This document shows positions 14,175 to 23,383 of a stretch of DNA of 34,516 bases, piece after piece. Under the pieces are notes generated by a model. It ran no database searches, had not been told where the DNA came from, and was given only the letters and a program-made list of their open reading frames with translations. Made by a program: the position numbers and the translations under genes. Where the stretch lies: positions 1 through 34,516 of the forward strand of contig NZ_SAYU02000045.1 in the NCBI RefSeq assembly GCF_004025965.2. The letters run 5' to 3'. The number at the start of each line of letters is the position of its first letter. Position 1 is the stretch's first letter. This stretch comes from Phycicoccus flavus. Its GTDB lineage: Bacteria > Actinomycetota > Actinomycetes > Actinomycetales > Dermatophilaceae.

Positions 14175-16139
14175 ATGAGCCGGATGCGCAGACTCGTCCC
14201 CGCCGTCGCAGCGCTGGCCATCGTGGCCGGCCTGTACGGCATCTCGACCGCCAGTGCCGGGAGGCCGGACCCGGAGCCGGTGTCGGCGCAGGGCTACGCC
14301 TTCGAGCGGCTCCCCATCGCGATGCCCCCCGGCTACGAGGCGCTGCCGCACCAGGAGGTACGCGCGGTGAACCCGGCCTACGAACGGATCCGCTCCTGGA
14401 TCTCGTCGGTCGGCGCCGGCGTGGCCATCAACGACCTGGCCGGGTCCGGGCGCGACGACGGCATGTGCCTGGTCGACCCGCGGACCGACAGCGTGGTGGT
14501 CACCTACACCCCCACGGCGCCCGCGGGCGACCGGTTCACGCCCTTCACCCTCGACCCGGCCCCGTTGCCCCTGCCGGACTCGGCCGCCCCCATGGGGTGT
14601 GTGCCCGGCGACTACAACGCCGACGGCCGTATCGACCTGCTCGTCTACTACTGGGGACGCACGCCGGTACTGCAGCTGGGGCGCCCCGGCCCGGACAGGC
14701 CCTCGGCCCTGTCCGCCTCGCACTTCGCGCCGGCCGAGCTGCTGTCCTCCTCCGTGGCGCAGGACACCTACGCCGGCGAGCCGTGGAACACGAACGCCGT
14801 GCTGGTCGACGACCTGTCCGGGGACGGGCACCCGGACGTCGTCGTCGGCAACTACTTCCCCCAGTCCGGGGTGCTGGACCCGCACGGGCGCCAGGACGTC
14901 ACGATGAACGACTCGCTGTCGCACGCCGAGAACGGCGGGGGCACCCGAGTGCTGCGGTGGGTCCGCAACGACGCCGCGGGCCGGCCGGTGTACGTCGAGG
15001 ACAAGGACGCGGTCCCGTTCCGACAGGCCACCGGGTGGGTGCTGGGTCTCGGCGCGGCCGACCTGGACGGCGACCAGCTTCCGGAGGTCTACGTCGCCAA
15101 CGACTTCGGCCACGACCATCTCCTGCACAACGTCTCGACGACGGACCGCATCGCCTTCGAGGTCGCCACCGGGTCGCGCGGTCCGGCGACCCCGAAGTCC
15201 TTCGCCCTGGGCCGCGGCTCGTTCAAGGGCATGGGCGTGGACTTCGCCGACCTGTCCGCCCGCGGCCGGTTCGACATGGTCGTCAGCAACATCACGACGG
15301 CCTGGGGGCTGGAGGAGAGCAACTTCGTGTGGCGCAACGACGCCGCCGACGAGGCGGCGATGGCGCGGGCGCTGGAGGAGGGCCGGGCCCCGTTCACCCA
15401 GGTGGCCGAGGAGGTGGGCATGGCGTGGACCGGGTGGTCCTGGGACGTCAAGGCCGCCGACTTCCGGAACACCGGGACCCCCGACGTGGTCCAGACCGAC
15501 GGCTTCGTCAAGGGTGACGTCAACCGGTGGGCCTGGCTCCAGGAGCTGGCCACCTCCAACGACGTCCTCGTCCGCCAGCCCGGGATGTGGCCCAGGTTCG
15601 AGCCGGGCGCGGACGTCGCCGGGCATCAGGAGCTGGCCTTCTACGCACCCGACGGTTCGGGCCGGTACGCGAACATCACGAAACAGGTCGGGACCGACAT
15701 CCCCACCCCGAGCCGCGGTGTCGCCGTCGGCGACACCACCGGCACGGGAACCCTCGACTTCGCGGTCGCCTACCAGTGGGCCGACCCCGTCTTCTACCGC
15801 AACACCTCGACCGACGTCGGGGCCGCTCTCGAGCTACGACTCGTACGGCCGGTCGGCGGCGGCTCGGGGTCGGGGGCCACGACACCCGCCTACGGCGCCA
15901 CGGTGCGGGTGCGCACCCAGGACGGGACCACCCGCGTCGGCCGCCTCGACGGGGGAAGCGGGCACGCGGGCAAGCGGGCCTTCCCGGTCCACGTCGGTCT
16001 CGGCGACGAGGCCGGCCCTGTCATGGCGACCGTCTCCTGGCGCGAGCTCGACGGCACGCCGCACACCGAGGACGTCACCCTGACGCTCGGGAACCACACG
16101 CTCGTCCTCACGGACACGATGAAGGAGACGACGCGGTGA
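14175..16139 (+). CDS. unbV: Enediyne cassette protein UnbV (FG-GAP repeats, ASPIC/UnbV domain)
   Basis: The 654-residue product has a signal peptide with likely cleavage after Ala28 (STASA). FG-GAP/VCBS-type beta-propeller repeats follow, marked by calcium-binding loops GDYNADGRIDLL, DDLSGDGHPDVVVGNYF and ADLDGDQLPEVYVANDF. The ASPIC/UnbV-type C-terminal domain contains GGSGHAGKRAFPVHVGLGD. UnbV is one of five proteins conserved next to enediyne PKSs; its exact step is unresolved. The exported N-terminus suggests it acts outside the membrane, perhaps with UnbU. The stop overlaps the unbU start (GTGA). An alternative ATG at 14184 would shorten the signal peptide by three residues. SD-like GGGAGGG lies upstream. 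Confidence 0.9.
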   Translation: MSRMRRLVPAVAALAIVAGLYGISTASAGRPDPEPVSAQGYAFERLPIAMPPGYEALPHQEVRAVNPAYERIRSWISSVGAGVAINDLAGSGRDDGMCLVDPRTDSVVVTYTPTAPAGDRFTPFTLDPAPLPLPDSAAPMGCVPGDYNADGRIDLLVYYWGRTPVLQLGRPGPDRPSALSASHFAPAELLSSSVAQDTYAGEPWNTNAVLVDDLSGDGHPDVVVGNYFPQSGVLDPHGRQDVTMNDSLSHAENGGGTRVLRWVRNDAAGRPVYVEDKDAVPFRQATGWVLGLGAADLDGDQLPEVYVANDFGHDHLLHNVSTTDRIAFEVATGSRGPATPKSFALGRGSFKGMGVDFADLSARGRFDMVVSNITTAWGLEESNFVWRNDAADEAAMARALEEGRAPFTQVAEEVGMAWTGWSWDVKAADFRNTGTPDVVQTDGFVKGDVNRWAWLQELATSNDVLVRQPGMWPRFEPGADVAGHQELAFYAPDGSGRYANITKQVGTDIPTPSRGVAVGDTTGTGTLDFAVAYQWADPVFYRNTSTDVGAALELRLVRPVGGGSGSGATTPAYGATVRVRTQDGTTRVGRLDGGSGHAGKRAFPVHVGLGDEAGPVMATVSWRELDGTPHTEDVTLTLGNHTLVLTDTMKETTR

Positions 16140-17137
16140 CCACCACCATCGACCCGCCCAGGACGACCACGGCGCCCGTTCCGGTCGGGGCCTCCACGCC
16201 GGCCCCGACGCCCGCGCCCGCCGCCCCCGCGCCGGGCAAGGACCCCCGGTACATCGCCCTGCGCAACTTCGCCCTGTCCATCTCGGTCTTCAACGTCCTC
16301 GGGTACTGGCTCCTCGGGTTCGAGCAGCCCTACCTGTGGCCGGTGCTCGCGGTGCTCACCGCGTACGTCACCGAGCTGTCCTTCGAGGCGCTGAGCGCCT
16401 GGGCCACCGAGCGCCCGGCCAGGTTCCGCGGACGGGGTGCCCGGGGGGTCTACGAGTTCCTCCTGCCGGCACACATCACGGCAGTGGCCGTCAACATGCT
16501 CCTGTTCGCCAACAACCAGATCTGGCCGGTCCTCCTGGGGGTGGTCGCGGGCGTCACCGCGAAGCACGTCCTGCAGGCGCCGATCGCCGGGCGCATGCGC
16601 CACTACATGAACCCGTCGAACTTCGGGATCAGCGTCAGCCTGCTGCTCTTCGGCAGCTGGGTGAGCGTCGCCCCCCCGTACCAGTTCAGCGAGTCGGTCA
16701 ACTCCCTGTTCGGGATCGCGATCTGCCTGGTCATCGCCACGGCCGGGACGACGCTGAACGCCGCCCTGACCCGCAAGATCCCCCTCATCGCGGGATGGCT
16801 CGGCGGCTTCGTCATCCAGGCGGTGGTCCGGCACTGGCTCATGGACGTGTCGCTGACCTCGGCCCTGTCGGTGATGACCGGTATCGCCTTCGTCCTGTTC
16901 ACCAACTACATGATCTCCGACCCCGGCACCACCCCGTTCCCGGCCCGGGCCCAGTTCGTCTTCGGCGCCTCGGTCGCGGTCGTGTACGGCCTGCTCATCG
17001 CGGTCAACGTCGTCTACACCCTCTTCTTCGCGGTGACCGTCGTGTGCCTCCTGCGTGGCCTGGGCTGGTGGGTCCACCACGCGGTGACCCTGTACCGGAG
17101 CCGCCGGTTCTTCGAGCGTTCGGAGGTGCTCTCGTGA
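16136..17137 (+). CDS. unbU: Enediyne cassette membrane protein UnbU
   Basis: The 333-residue product begins with a Pro/Thr/Ala-rich tail of about 35 residues, followed by some eight membrane spans. The membrane part resembles the RnfD/NqrB type of ion-translocating redox subunits. It includes the segment HYMNPSNFGISVSLLLFGSW and the later loop TNYMISDPGTTPFPARAQFVFG. UnbU is conserved in enediyne clusters and may pass electrons or ions during core maturation; this is not proven. The GTG start is fixed by overlap with the unbV stop, and its own end overlaps pksE (GTGA again). Together with UnbV, it could form a membrane-anchored unit that handles the polyene. Confidence 0.9.
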   Translation: MTTTIDPPRTTTAPVPVGASTPAPTPAPAAPAPGKDPRYIALRNFALSISVFNVLGYWLLGFEQPYLWPVLAVLTAYVTELSFEALSAWATERPARFRGRGARGVYEFLLPAHITAVAVNMLLFANNQIWPVLLGVVAGVTAKHVLQAPIAGRMRHYMNPSNFGISVSLLLFGSWVSVAPPYQFSESVNSLFGIAICLVIATAGTTLNAALTRKIPLIAGWLGGFVIQAVVRHWLMDVSLTSALSVMTGIAFVLFTNYMISDPGTTPFPARAQFVFGASVAVVYGLLIAVNVVYTLFFAVTVVCLLRGLGWWVHHAVTLYRSRRFFERSEVLS

Positions 17138-20100
17138 GCCGCGTCGCCATCGTCGGCATGGCCTGCCGCTACCCCGACGCGGCCGACACCACCCAGCTGT
17201 GGGAGAACGTCCTCGGCGGGCGGAGGGCCTTCCGCGCCATCCCCCGCGAGCGGATGGGGGCTGACTACTTCGGCCAGGACCCGGCTGCCCCGGACCGGCA
17301 CTACGCCACCAAGGCCGCCGTCATTGAGGGCTGGGAGTTCGACCGCACGCGCTTTCGGGTGTCCGGCAGCACCTTCCGCTCGACGGACCTCACCCACTGG
17401 CTGGCCTTGGAGACGGTGGACGACGCGCTGCGCGACGCCGGGTTCGCCGATGCCGCCGGGCTGCCTCGCGCCACGACCGGCGTCGTCATCGGCAACACCC
17501 TGACGGGAGAGTTCAGCCGAGCCGCCGTCATGCGGCTGCGCTGGCCGTACGTGCGCCGCACCCTGGCGGCCGCGCTGCTCGAGGAGGGCTGGGACGCCGA
17601 CCGGGTCGCGGGGTTCGTCGACACCTACGAGCGGCAGTACAAGAGCCCGTTCCCCGCGATCACGGAGGACACCCTGGCCGGCGGTCTCGCCAACACCATC
17701 GCCGGGCGGGTGTGCAACCACTACGACCTCGAAGGCGGCGGGTACACGGTCGACGGGGCCTGCTCGTCCTCCGTGCTGGCCGTCCTGACCGCCACCGACC
17801 AGCTGTCCAGCGGTGCGCTCGACGCGGCCGTGGTCGGTGGGGTCGACCTGTCCATCGACCCCTTCGAGCTCGTCGGGTTCGCCAAGACCGGGGCGCTCTC
17901 CACCAGCCGGATGCGGGTCTACGACCGGCACTCGGACGGGTTCTGGCCGGGCGAGGGCTGCGGCGTCGCGGTGCTCATGCGCGAGGAGGACGCGCTGGCG
18001 GCGGGTAAGCGGATCTACGCCGTCATCACGGGCTGGGGTCGCTCGTCCGACGGCGCGGGCGGGATGACCCGCCCGGAGGCGAGCGGGCATCGGCTGGCGA
18101 TCGACCGGGCCTACCGGATGGCGGGCTACGGGGTCGACGCCCTCGGGTACATGGAGGGACACGGGACCGGCACTCCGTTGGGGGACGCCACCGAGCTCGG
18201 TGTCTTCTCCTCCGCCCGGCGGGAGGCCGACCCCCACTCGGCCCCCCTGCCGGTGGGCACCGTCAAGGGCAACATCGGTCACACCAAGGCCGCGGCGGGC
18301 ATCGCCGGCATGCTCAAGGCGACGCTCGCCGTCTACCACGGGGTCCTGCCGCCGGTGACCGGGAACGACCAGCCGCACCCGATGCTGCTCGACGAGGACT
18401 GCGGCGTCCGCCTGCCGTGCGAGCCCGAGGTCTGGCCGGAGGGGCCGCGTCGTGCCGGGGTGTCGGCCATGGGGTTCGGGGGCATCAACGGTCACCTCAC
18501 GCTGGAGGGCCACCCCGACCACATGCTGAGCAGCGACCCGGGGTCGGTCGCGGCGGCGGCCCGGTCCGCCCAGGACGCCGAGCTCCTCGTGGTCACCGGC
18601 GCCGACCGCGGGGCTCTGGCGGGCCGCCTGCGCTCGACCGCGGGGCTCGCGAGGCGGCTCTCCTACGCCGAGCTCGCCGACCTCGCGACCACGCTCGCGG
18701 GGAAGGGCGCCGGACTCGGCGAGGGGGACCTGCGAGCCGCAGTGGTCGCGTCCGACCCGGGGTCCGCCGCGGACCGCCTGGAGCAGCTCGCGACGCAGGT
18801 CGAGCACGGGCGGACCCACCTGACCGACCCCGAGGGCGGCCTCTTCCTGGGCCGGCGCGACGGCGGGGGACGGGTCGCGTTCCTCTTCCCCGGCCAGGGG
18901 GCCCCGGGGCGGGGCGACGGCGGCGCGCTGCGGCGCAGGTTCGCCGCGGCCGCGGAGCTCTACGACGCCGTGGGGACCTTTCCGCCCGGTCCCGCGACCG
19001 AGACGGCGCAGCCGAGGATCGTCAGCGCGTCCCTCTCCGGCCTGGCCGTGCTGCGGGCCCTCGGGATCGAGGGGGACGCCGCGGTGGGACACAGCCTCGG
19101 TGAGCTGGCTGCCCTGCACTGGGCGGGTGCGTGGGGCGCCCGCGGCACGGTGTCGGCCGCCGCGCGCCGTGGTCGGCTCATGAGCGAGGCCTCGAGCGGC
19201 ACCGGAGCCATGGCCTCGCTGCGCGCGGGCGCCGAGACCACCGCCGGGCTGGTGGCGGGGACCGCCGTCGTCGTCGCCGGCTACAACGGACCGCGCCAGA
19301 CGGTCGTGTCCGGGCCGGCCGAGGAGGTCGACGCCGTGTTGGCGCGCGCCCGCGGCCGGGGCGTCCCGGGCGTGCGGCTCAAAGTGTCCGACGCCTTCCA
19401 CTCCGAGGACGTCGCGGCGGCCGAGACCGGCTTCGCCGTCCACCTCGACGAGCTCGGTGAGGAGTGCCGGACGACGCGGCGCGGGCTGTTCTCGACGGTG
19501 AGCGGGGAGCCTGTCGAGGTCGGCACACCACTGCGTGCCTCGCTGCGGGGTCAGATCCGGATGCCGGTGCGCTTCGAGGCGGCGGTCCGCCGGGCGGCGG
19601 CCGAGGTGGACCTCCTCGTGGAGGTTGGACCCGGCACGGTCCTCACCGACCTGACCACCGACATCGTCCCCGACCTGCCCATCGTCGCGATGCGCACCGA
19701 CTCCGACACCCTGGAAGGTGTACTGCAGGTCGTCGCCGCGGCGTTCGTGTGCGGGGCCGACCCCGACCTCAAGGCGCTGTCGGCCGACCGGTTCGTCCGG
19801 CCGCTCGACCTGGACCACGAGCCGCTCTTCCTCACCTCTCCCTGCGAGGCGGTGCCGGAAGGCCCCGACCTGCCCGAGGTCGGCGAGGCGCCACCCGGTC
19901 CGGTGGCCACCGACGTGCGGGCGGGAGCCGACCCGCTGGAAATCCTATGTCACCTGCTCGCCGAGCGCGTCGAGCTGCCGTTGGACGAGATCCGGCCCGG
20001 CACCCGGCCGCTGGACGAGCTGCACCTCAGCAGCATCACCGTCACACACATCGCCGGTGAGGCCGCACGGATCCTCGACGTCGTCCTGCCGCCCATCAGC

Positions 20101-22899
20101 TCGATCGTCGCCACCGCGTCGGTGCAGGACATCGCGGCCGTCCTGCGTAGCGCGGCCGGGGACGCCGAGGCCTCGACGGAGAGGCCGGAGGAGGCACCGG
20201 GCGCGGGCCCGTGGGTCCGGGCCTTCGCCGTGCGCACCGTCCCGGCGTCCGAGCCCCGCCCGGTGAACCGGGAGGCGGGGGAGGAGGGCGGCTGGCACGT
20301 CGTGGGTCGCCTGCCCGGCTCCGTGTCCGACCTGCCCGCCGCGCTGCGGGCGCGGCTACCCGGGGGAGGGGTCCTCCTGGCTCCGGGCCTCGTGCCCGGC
20401 CAGGAGCGGGCCAAGGCGCTGCACGAGGCCGGCGTCGCCGCCCTGTCGGGCGTGTCGCGCCTCGTCACCCTCGACGACGCGGACCACGGCGGTGCCGGAC
20501 TGGCCAAGACCCTGCACCTCGAGCACCCCGAGACCACGGTGACGGTACTGCAGCTGCCCGCCGGGACGGTCCCGGACGGGATCGTGGAGCACCTAGCGGA
20601 CGACGTCGCGGCCACCTCCGGCTTCTCCGAGGTCTGGTACGACGAGGCCGGTGGGCGCAGCACCCCGGTGCTGGCACCGGTCCCGCTGTCGCGGGACGGG
20701 GACATGGGGCTGGGCGCGGACGACGTCATCCTCGTCACCGGTGGCGCCCAGGGGATCACCCTGGAGTGCGCCCGGCACGTCGCCCGCAGTACCGGGTGCG
20801 CGTTGGCGCTGGTCGGCCGCAGCCCGGCCGAGGACCCGGCGGTCCGCTCGACCCTGGAGGCACTCCTCGGCGCCGGTGTCCGCGCCCGCTACTACCGCGC
20901 GGACGTCACCGACCGGGCGGCCGTCGCGGCCGCCGTGGAGGCGACCGAGCGCGACCTCGGTCCGGTCACCGGGGTGCTGCACGGTGCCGGCATCAACACC
21001 CCGACCCCCCTGGAGTCGCTCACGGCGGCCGACCACGCGGCGACGACGCGCACCAAGGTCGACGGGCTGCGGCACGTGCTCGACGCGGTCCCACCCGAGC
21101 GGCTGAGGCTGCTCGTGGCCTTCTGCAGCATCATCGGCCGCGCGGGCCTGCCGGGGGAGGCGCACTACGCCGGCGCGAACGACCAGCTCCGGCGCGACGT
21201 CGAGCGGGTCGCTGACCGGCTCGCCGACTGCCGGTGCATCGCCCTCGAGTGGTCGGTCTGGGCGGGCACCGGGATGGGCGAGCGACTCGACGTCCTGGAC
21301 TCGCTGGTCCGGGAGGGGATCCAGCCGATCCCCCTGGACGAGGGGGTCGCGACGTTCGGTCGGATCCTCGCCACGCCGGACCTGCCCGTGACGATGACCG
21401 TGACCGGCCGGGTGGCGCCACGGCCGACGGTGACGTTCGCGTCGCGGCGGCTGCCCCTGCTGCGCTTCCTGGAGCGGGAGGTCTTCTTCCTGCCGGACGT
21501 CGAGCTCGTCGTCGAGGCGAACCTGGACGTCACCTCGGACCCGTACCTGGCCGAGCACGAGCTCGACGGCCAGCTGCTCTTCCCCGCGGTCATGGGCCTC
21601 GAGGCGATGGCCCAGGTCGCCGCCGCACTCCTGGACGAGGACGCGACACCCCAGTTCCACGATGCTCGGTTCGAGCGGCCCGTGGTCGTCCCCGTCGACG
21701 GCCGGACGACGATCCGGGTAGTCGCCCTCGCCGAGGACGACGGCGTCCGGGTGGCCGTGCGCAGCTCGGAGACCGGGTTCCTCGTCGACCACTTCTCGGC
21801 GGTCGTCCGTCTCCAGGACGAGGATCTCGGCGTCACCACCGCTCGGCGCGACGCCAGCGTGGCTCCGGTCGACCCGGCCACCGATCTCTACGGGACGATC
21901 ATGTTCCAGGGGTCCCGGTTCCAGGCCGTGACGGGGTACCGGAGGATCTCGGCCACCGGGTGCCTCGCCCGCCTGGCGCTGACACCCGACCGGTCGTGGT
22001 TCGGGCACCTGCAGCCCGGCGGGCTCCTCCTCGCCGACCCGGCCGCGCGTGACGCCTTCATGCACGCGCTCCAGGTGTGCGTGCCCACGGCGACCCTGCT
22101 CCCCGTGGCCGTGGCGCAGGTGGCGGCGCGTGCGGTTCCGCCCGGCACCGACCACCTGTGGCTGGACGCGCACGAGGTCGCGCACGACGGGTCCACCTAC
22201 CGGTACGACCTCGCGGTGAGCGACGAGACCGGCACAGTGCTCGCCCGGTGGACCGGCCTGGAGCTGGTCGCCGTCATGGACCGCGGGACCCGGGCTCCCT
22301 GGGTGCCCGAGATGCTCGGTCCCTACCTGGAGCGACGGCTCGGGCACGAGCTGCGGGTGGCCCTGCAGCGGCCTCCCGTGGACGACCCCGCGGGTCCGCA
22401 GCACTCCCTGACCGCCTCCGGTGCGGCGTCGACCGCCTCCGTGGTCGGCTCGATCCTCGGCGCCGCGGTCGAGGTCGTCCACCGCGAGGACGGCCGGCCG
22501 CAGCTCGAGGGGTTCGGGGTCAGCGCCTCGCACAGCCGCCGCATGACCCTGGCCGTCGTCGGTGACGACCCCGTGGGGTGCGACCTGCAGGTGGTCGAGG
22601 AGCGCTCGGACGCCGTGTGGCGTCAGCTGCTCGGGGGGCACGGCATGGCCCTGGCCGAGCACGTCGGGACCGGCCTGCGCGAGGACCGCCACACGAGTGC
22701 GACCAGGGTGTGGGCTGCCAGGGAGGCGCTCCTGAAGCTGGGCGCCGGCGTGCTGCCGGCGGACCTGGAGGTGCGTTCGCTGACCGAGGACGACTGGTCG
22801 GTGTTCTCCTCCGGCGGCTGCGAAGTCAGCACCTTCCGGGCCACGGTGCGAGACGACGGTGACTACGTCGTCGCCTTCGCGAGGAGAGGACGAGCATGA
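17134..22899 (+). CDS. pksE: Enediyne iterative type I polyketide synthase PKSE
   Basis: This 1921-residue synthase builds the polyene precursor of the enediyne core by iterative malonyl extension. Ketosynthase: residues 1-450, with Cys210 in DGACSSS and His343 and His383. Acyltransferase: about 580-830, with GQG at 587, Ser654 in GHSLGE and His756. Acyl carrier protein: about 930-1010, with Ser967 in LHLSSI as the phosphopantetheine site. Ketoreductase: about 1195-1430, with TGGAQGI at 1202, Ser1332 and Tyr1345. Dehydratase: about 1450-1730, with His1475 in HELDGQLLFP. A 4'-phosphopantetheinyl transferase domain ends the protein, with VGCDLQ and WAAREALLK. The order and length are diagnostic for PKSE. 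No enoylreductase or terminal thioesterase is seen; release is by TebC. The GTG start overlaps unbU and the stop overlaps tebC. Confidence 0.95.
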   Translation: MSRVAIVGMACRYPDAADTTQLWENVLGGRRAFRAIPRERMGADYFGQDPAAPDRHYATKAAVIEGWEFDRTRFRVSGSTFRSTDLTHWLALETVDDALRDAGFADAAGLPRATTGVVIGNTLTGEFSRAAVMRLRWPYVRRTLAAALLEEGWDADRVAGFVDTYERQYKSPFPAITEDTLAGGLANTIAGRVCNHYDLEGGGYTVDGACSSSVLAVLTATDQLSSGALDAAVVGGVDLSIDPFELVGFAKTGALSTSRMRVYDRHSDGFWPGEGCGVAVLMREEDALAAGKRIYAVITGWGRSSDGAGGMTRPEASGHRLAIDRAYRMAGYGVDALGYMEGHGTGTPLGDATELGVFSSARREADPHSAPLPVGTVKGNIGHTKAAAGIAGMLKATLAVYHGVLPPVTGNDQPHPMLLDEDCGVRLPCEPEVWPEGPRRAGVSAMGFGGINGHLTLEGHPDHMLSSDPGSVAAAARSAQDAELLVVTGADRGALAGRLRSTAGLARRLSYAELADLATTLAGKGAGLGEGDLRAAVVASDPGSAADRLEQLATQVEHGRTHLTDPEGGLFLGRRDGGGRVAFLFPGQGAPGRGDGGALRRRFAAAAELYDAVGTFPPGPATETAQPRIVSASLSGLAVLRALGIEGDAAVGHSLGELAALHWAGAWGARGTVSAAARRGRLMSEASSGTGAMASLRAGAETTAGLVAGTAVVVAGYNGPRQTVVSGPAEEVDAVLARARGRGVPGVRLKVSDAFHSEDVAAAETGFAVHLDELGEECRTTRRGLFSTVSGEPVEVGTPLRASLRGQIRMPVRFEAAVRRAAAEVDLLVEVGPGTVLTDLTTDIVPDLPIVAMRTDSDTLEGVLQVVAAAFVCGADPDLKALSADRFVRPLDLDHEPLFLTSPCEAVPEGPDLPEVGEAPPGPVATDVRAGADPLEILCHLLAERVELPLDEIRPGTRPLDELHLSSITVTHIAGEAARILDVVLPPISSIVATASVQDIAAVLRSAAGDAEASTERPEEAPGAGPWVRAFAVRTVPASEPRPVNREAGEEGGWHVVGRLPGSVSDLPAALRARLPGGGVLLAPGLVPGQERAKALHEAGVAALSGVSRLVTLDDADHGGAGLAKTLHLEHPETTVTVLQLPAGTVPDGIVEHLADDVAATSGFSEVWYDEAGGRSTPVLAPVPLSRDGDMGLGADDVILVTGGAQGITLECARHVARSTGCALALVGRSPAEDPAVRSTLEALLGAGVRARYYRADVTDRAAVAAAVEATERDLGPVTGVLHGAGINTPTPLESLTAADHAATTRTKVDGLRHVLDAVPPERLRLLVAFCSIIGRAGLPGEAHYAGANDQLRRDVERVADRLADCRCIALEWSVWAGTGMGERLDVLDSLVREGIQPIPLDEGVATFGRILATPDLPVTMTVTGRVAPRPTVTFASRRLPLLRFLEREVFFLPDVELVVEANLDVTSDPYLAEHELDGQLLFPAVMGLEAMAQVAAALLDEDATPQFHDARFERPVVVPVDGRTTIRVVALAEDDGVRVAVRSSETGFLVDHFSAVVRLQDEDLGVTTARRDASVAPVDPATDLYGTIMFQGSRFQAVTGYRRISATGCLARLALTPDRSWFGHLQPGGLLLADPAARDAFMHALQVCVPTATLLPVAVAQVAARAVPPGTDHLWLDAHEVAHDGSTYRYDLAVSDETGTVLARWTGLELVAVMDRGTRAPWVPEMLGPYLERRLGHELRVALQRPPVDDPAGPQHSLTASGAASTASVVGSILGAAVEVVHREDGRPQLEGFGVSASHSRRMTLAVVGDDPVGCDLQVVEERSDAVWRQLLGGHGMALAEHVGTGLREDRHTSATRVWAAREALLKLGAGVLPADLEVRSLTEDDWSVFSSGGCEVSTFRATVRDDGDYVVAFARRGRA

Positions 22900-23375
22900 C
22901 CATCCCGTACTATGAGCTGCGGCACACCGTCGGCTTCGAGGAGACCAACCTCGTCGGCAACGTGTACTACGTGAACTACCTGCGCTGGCAGGGCCGGTGT
23001 CGCGAGATGTTCCTCAAGGACCGGGCGCCCTCGGTGATCGACGAGATCCGCACCGGCTTGAAGCTGTTCACCGTGAAGGTCGAGTGCGAGTACTTCGGTG
23101 AGATCTCGGCCTTCGACGAGCTGTCTGTCCGGATGTCCCTCCGCGACCTCACCCAGACCCAGGTCGAGTTCGCGTTCGAGTACGTCGACGTCACCGGCGG
23201 AAGGGAGGTCCTGGTGGGCCGGGGCCGTCAACGGGTGGCGTGCATGAGCGGGGACAACCGGGCCACGACCCCGACCCGGGTGCCCGAGGCGCTGGTCGCG
23301 GCGCTGCGCCCCTACGCCGCGACGGTGCCGGCCGACTCCGCCACCTCGCTGGTCGTCGGCTCCTCGGGGCGGTGA
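22896..23375 (+). CDS. tebC: Enediyne hot-dog thioesterase
   Basis: The 159-residue hot-dog (4HBT-like) thioesterase releases the polyene from the PKSE carrier protein. The defining first helix and strand are TNLVGNVYYVNYLRWQGRCREMFL (residues 17-40). Core strands include VKVECEYFGEISAFDELSVRM and VEFAFEYVDVTGG. Enediyne thioesterases lack the usual acidic catalytic residue of 4HBT enzymes in this helix. Here the conserved Asn, Tyr and Arg side chains (about Asn22, Tyr25, Tyr28, Arg34) are present instead, consistent with that class. The ATG overlaps the pksE stop (ATGA) and its stop is immediately followed by the flavin reductase, so it is translationally coupled on both sides. Confidence 0.92.
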   Translation: MTIPYYELRHTVGFEETNLVGNVYYVNYLRWQGRCREMFLKDRAPSVIDEIRTGLKLFTVKVECEYFGEISAFDELSVRMSLRDLTQTQVEFAFEYVDVTGGREVLVGRGRQRVACMSGDNRATTPTRVPEALVAALRPYAATVPADSATSLVVGSSGR

Positions 23376-23383
23376 GGCGGGCG

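Noticed and set aside
17014-19818. A 934-codon - strand open frame opposite pksE.
   Set aside because: The translation is Arg/Gly/Pro-rich and motif-free, and it lies over conserved ketosynthase and acyltransferase motifs on the + strand.
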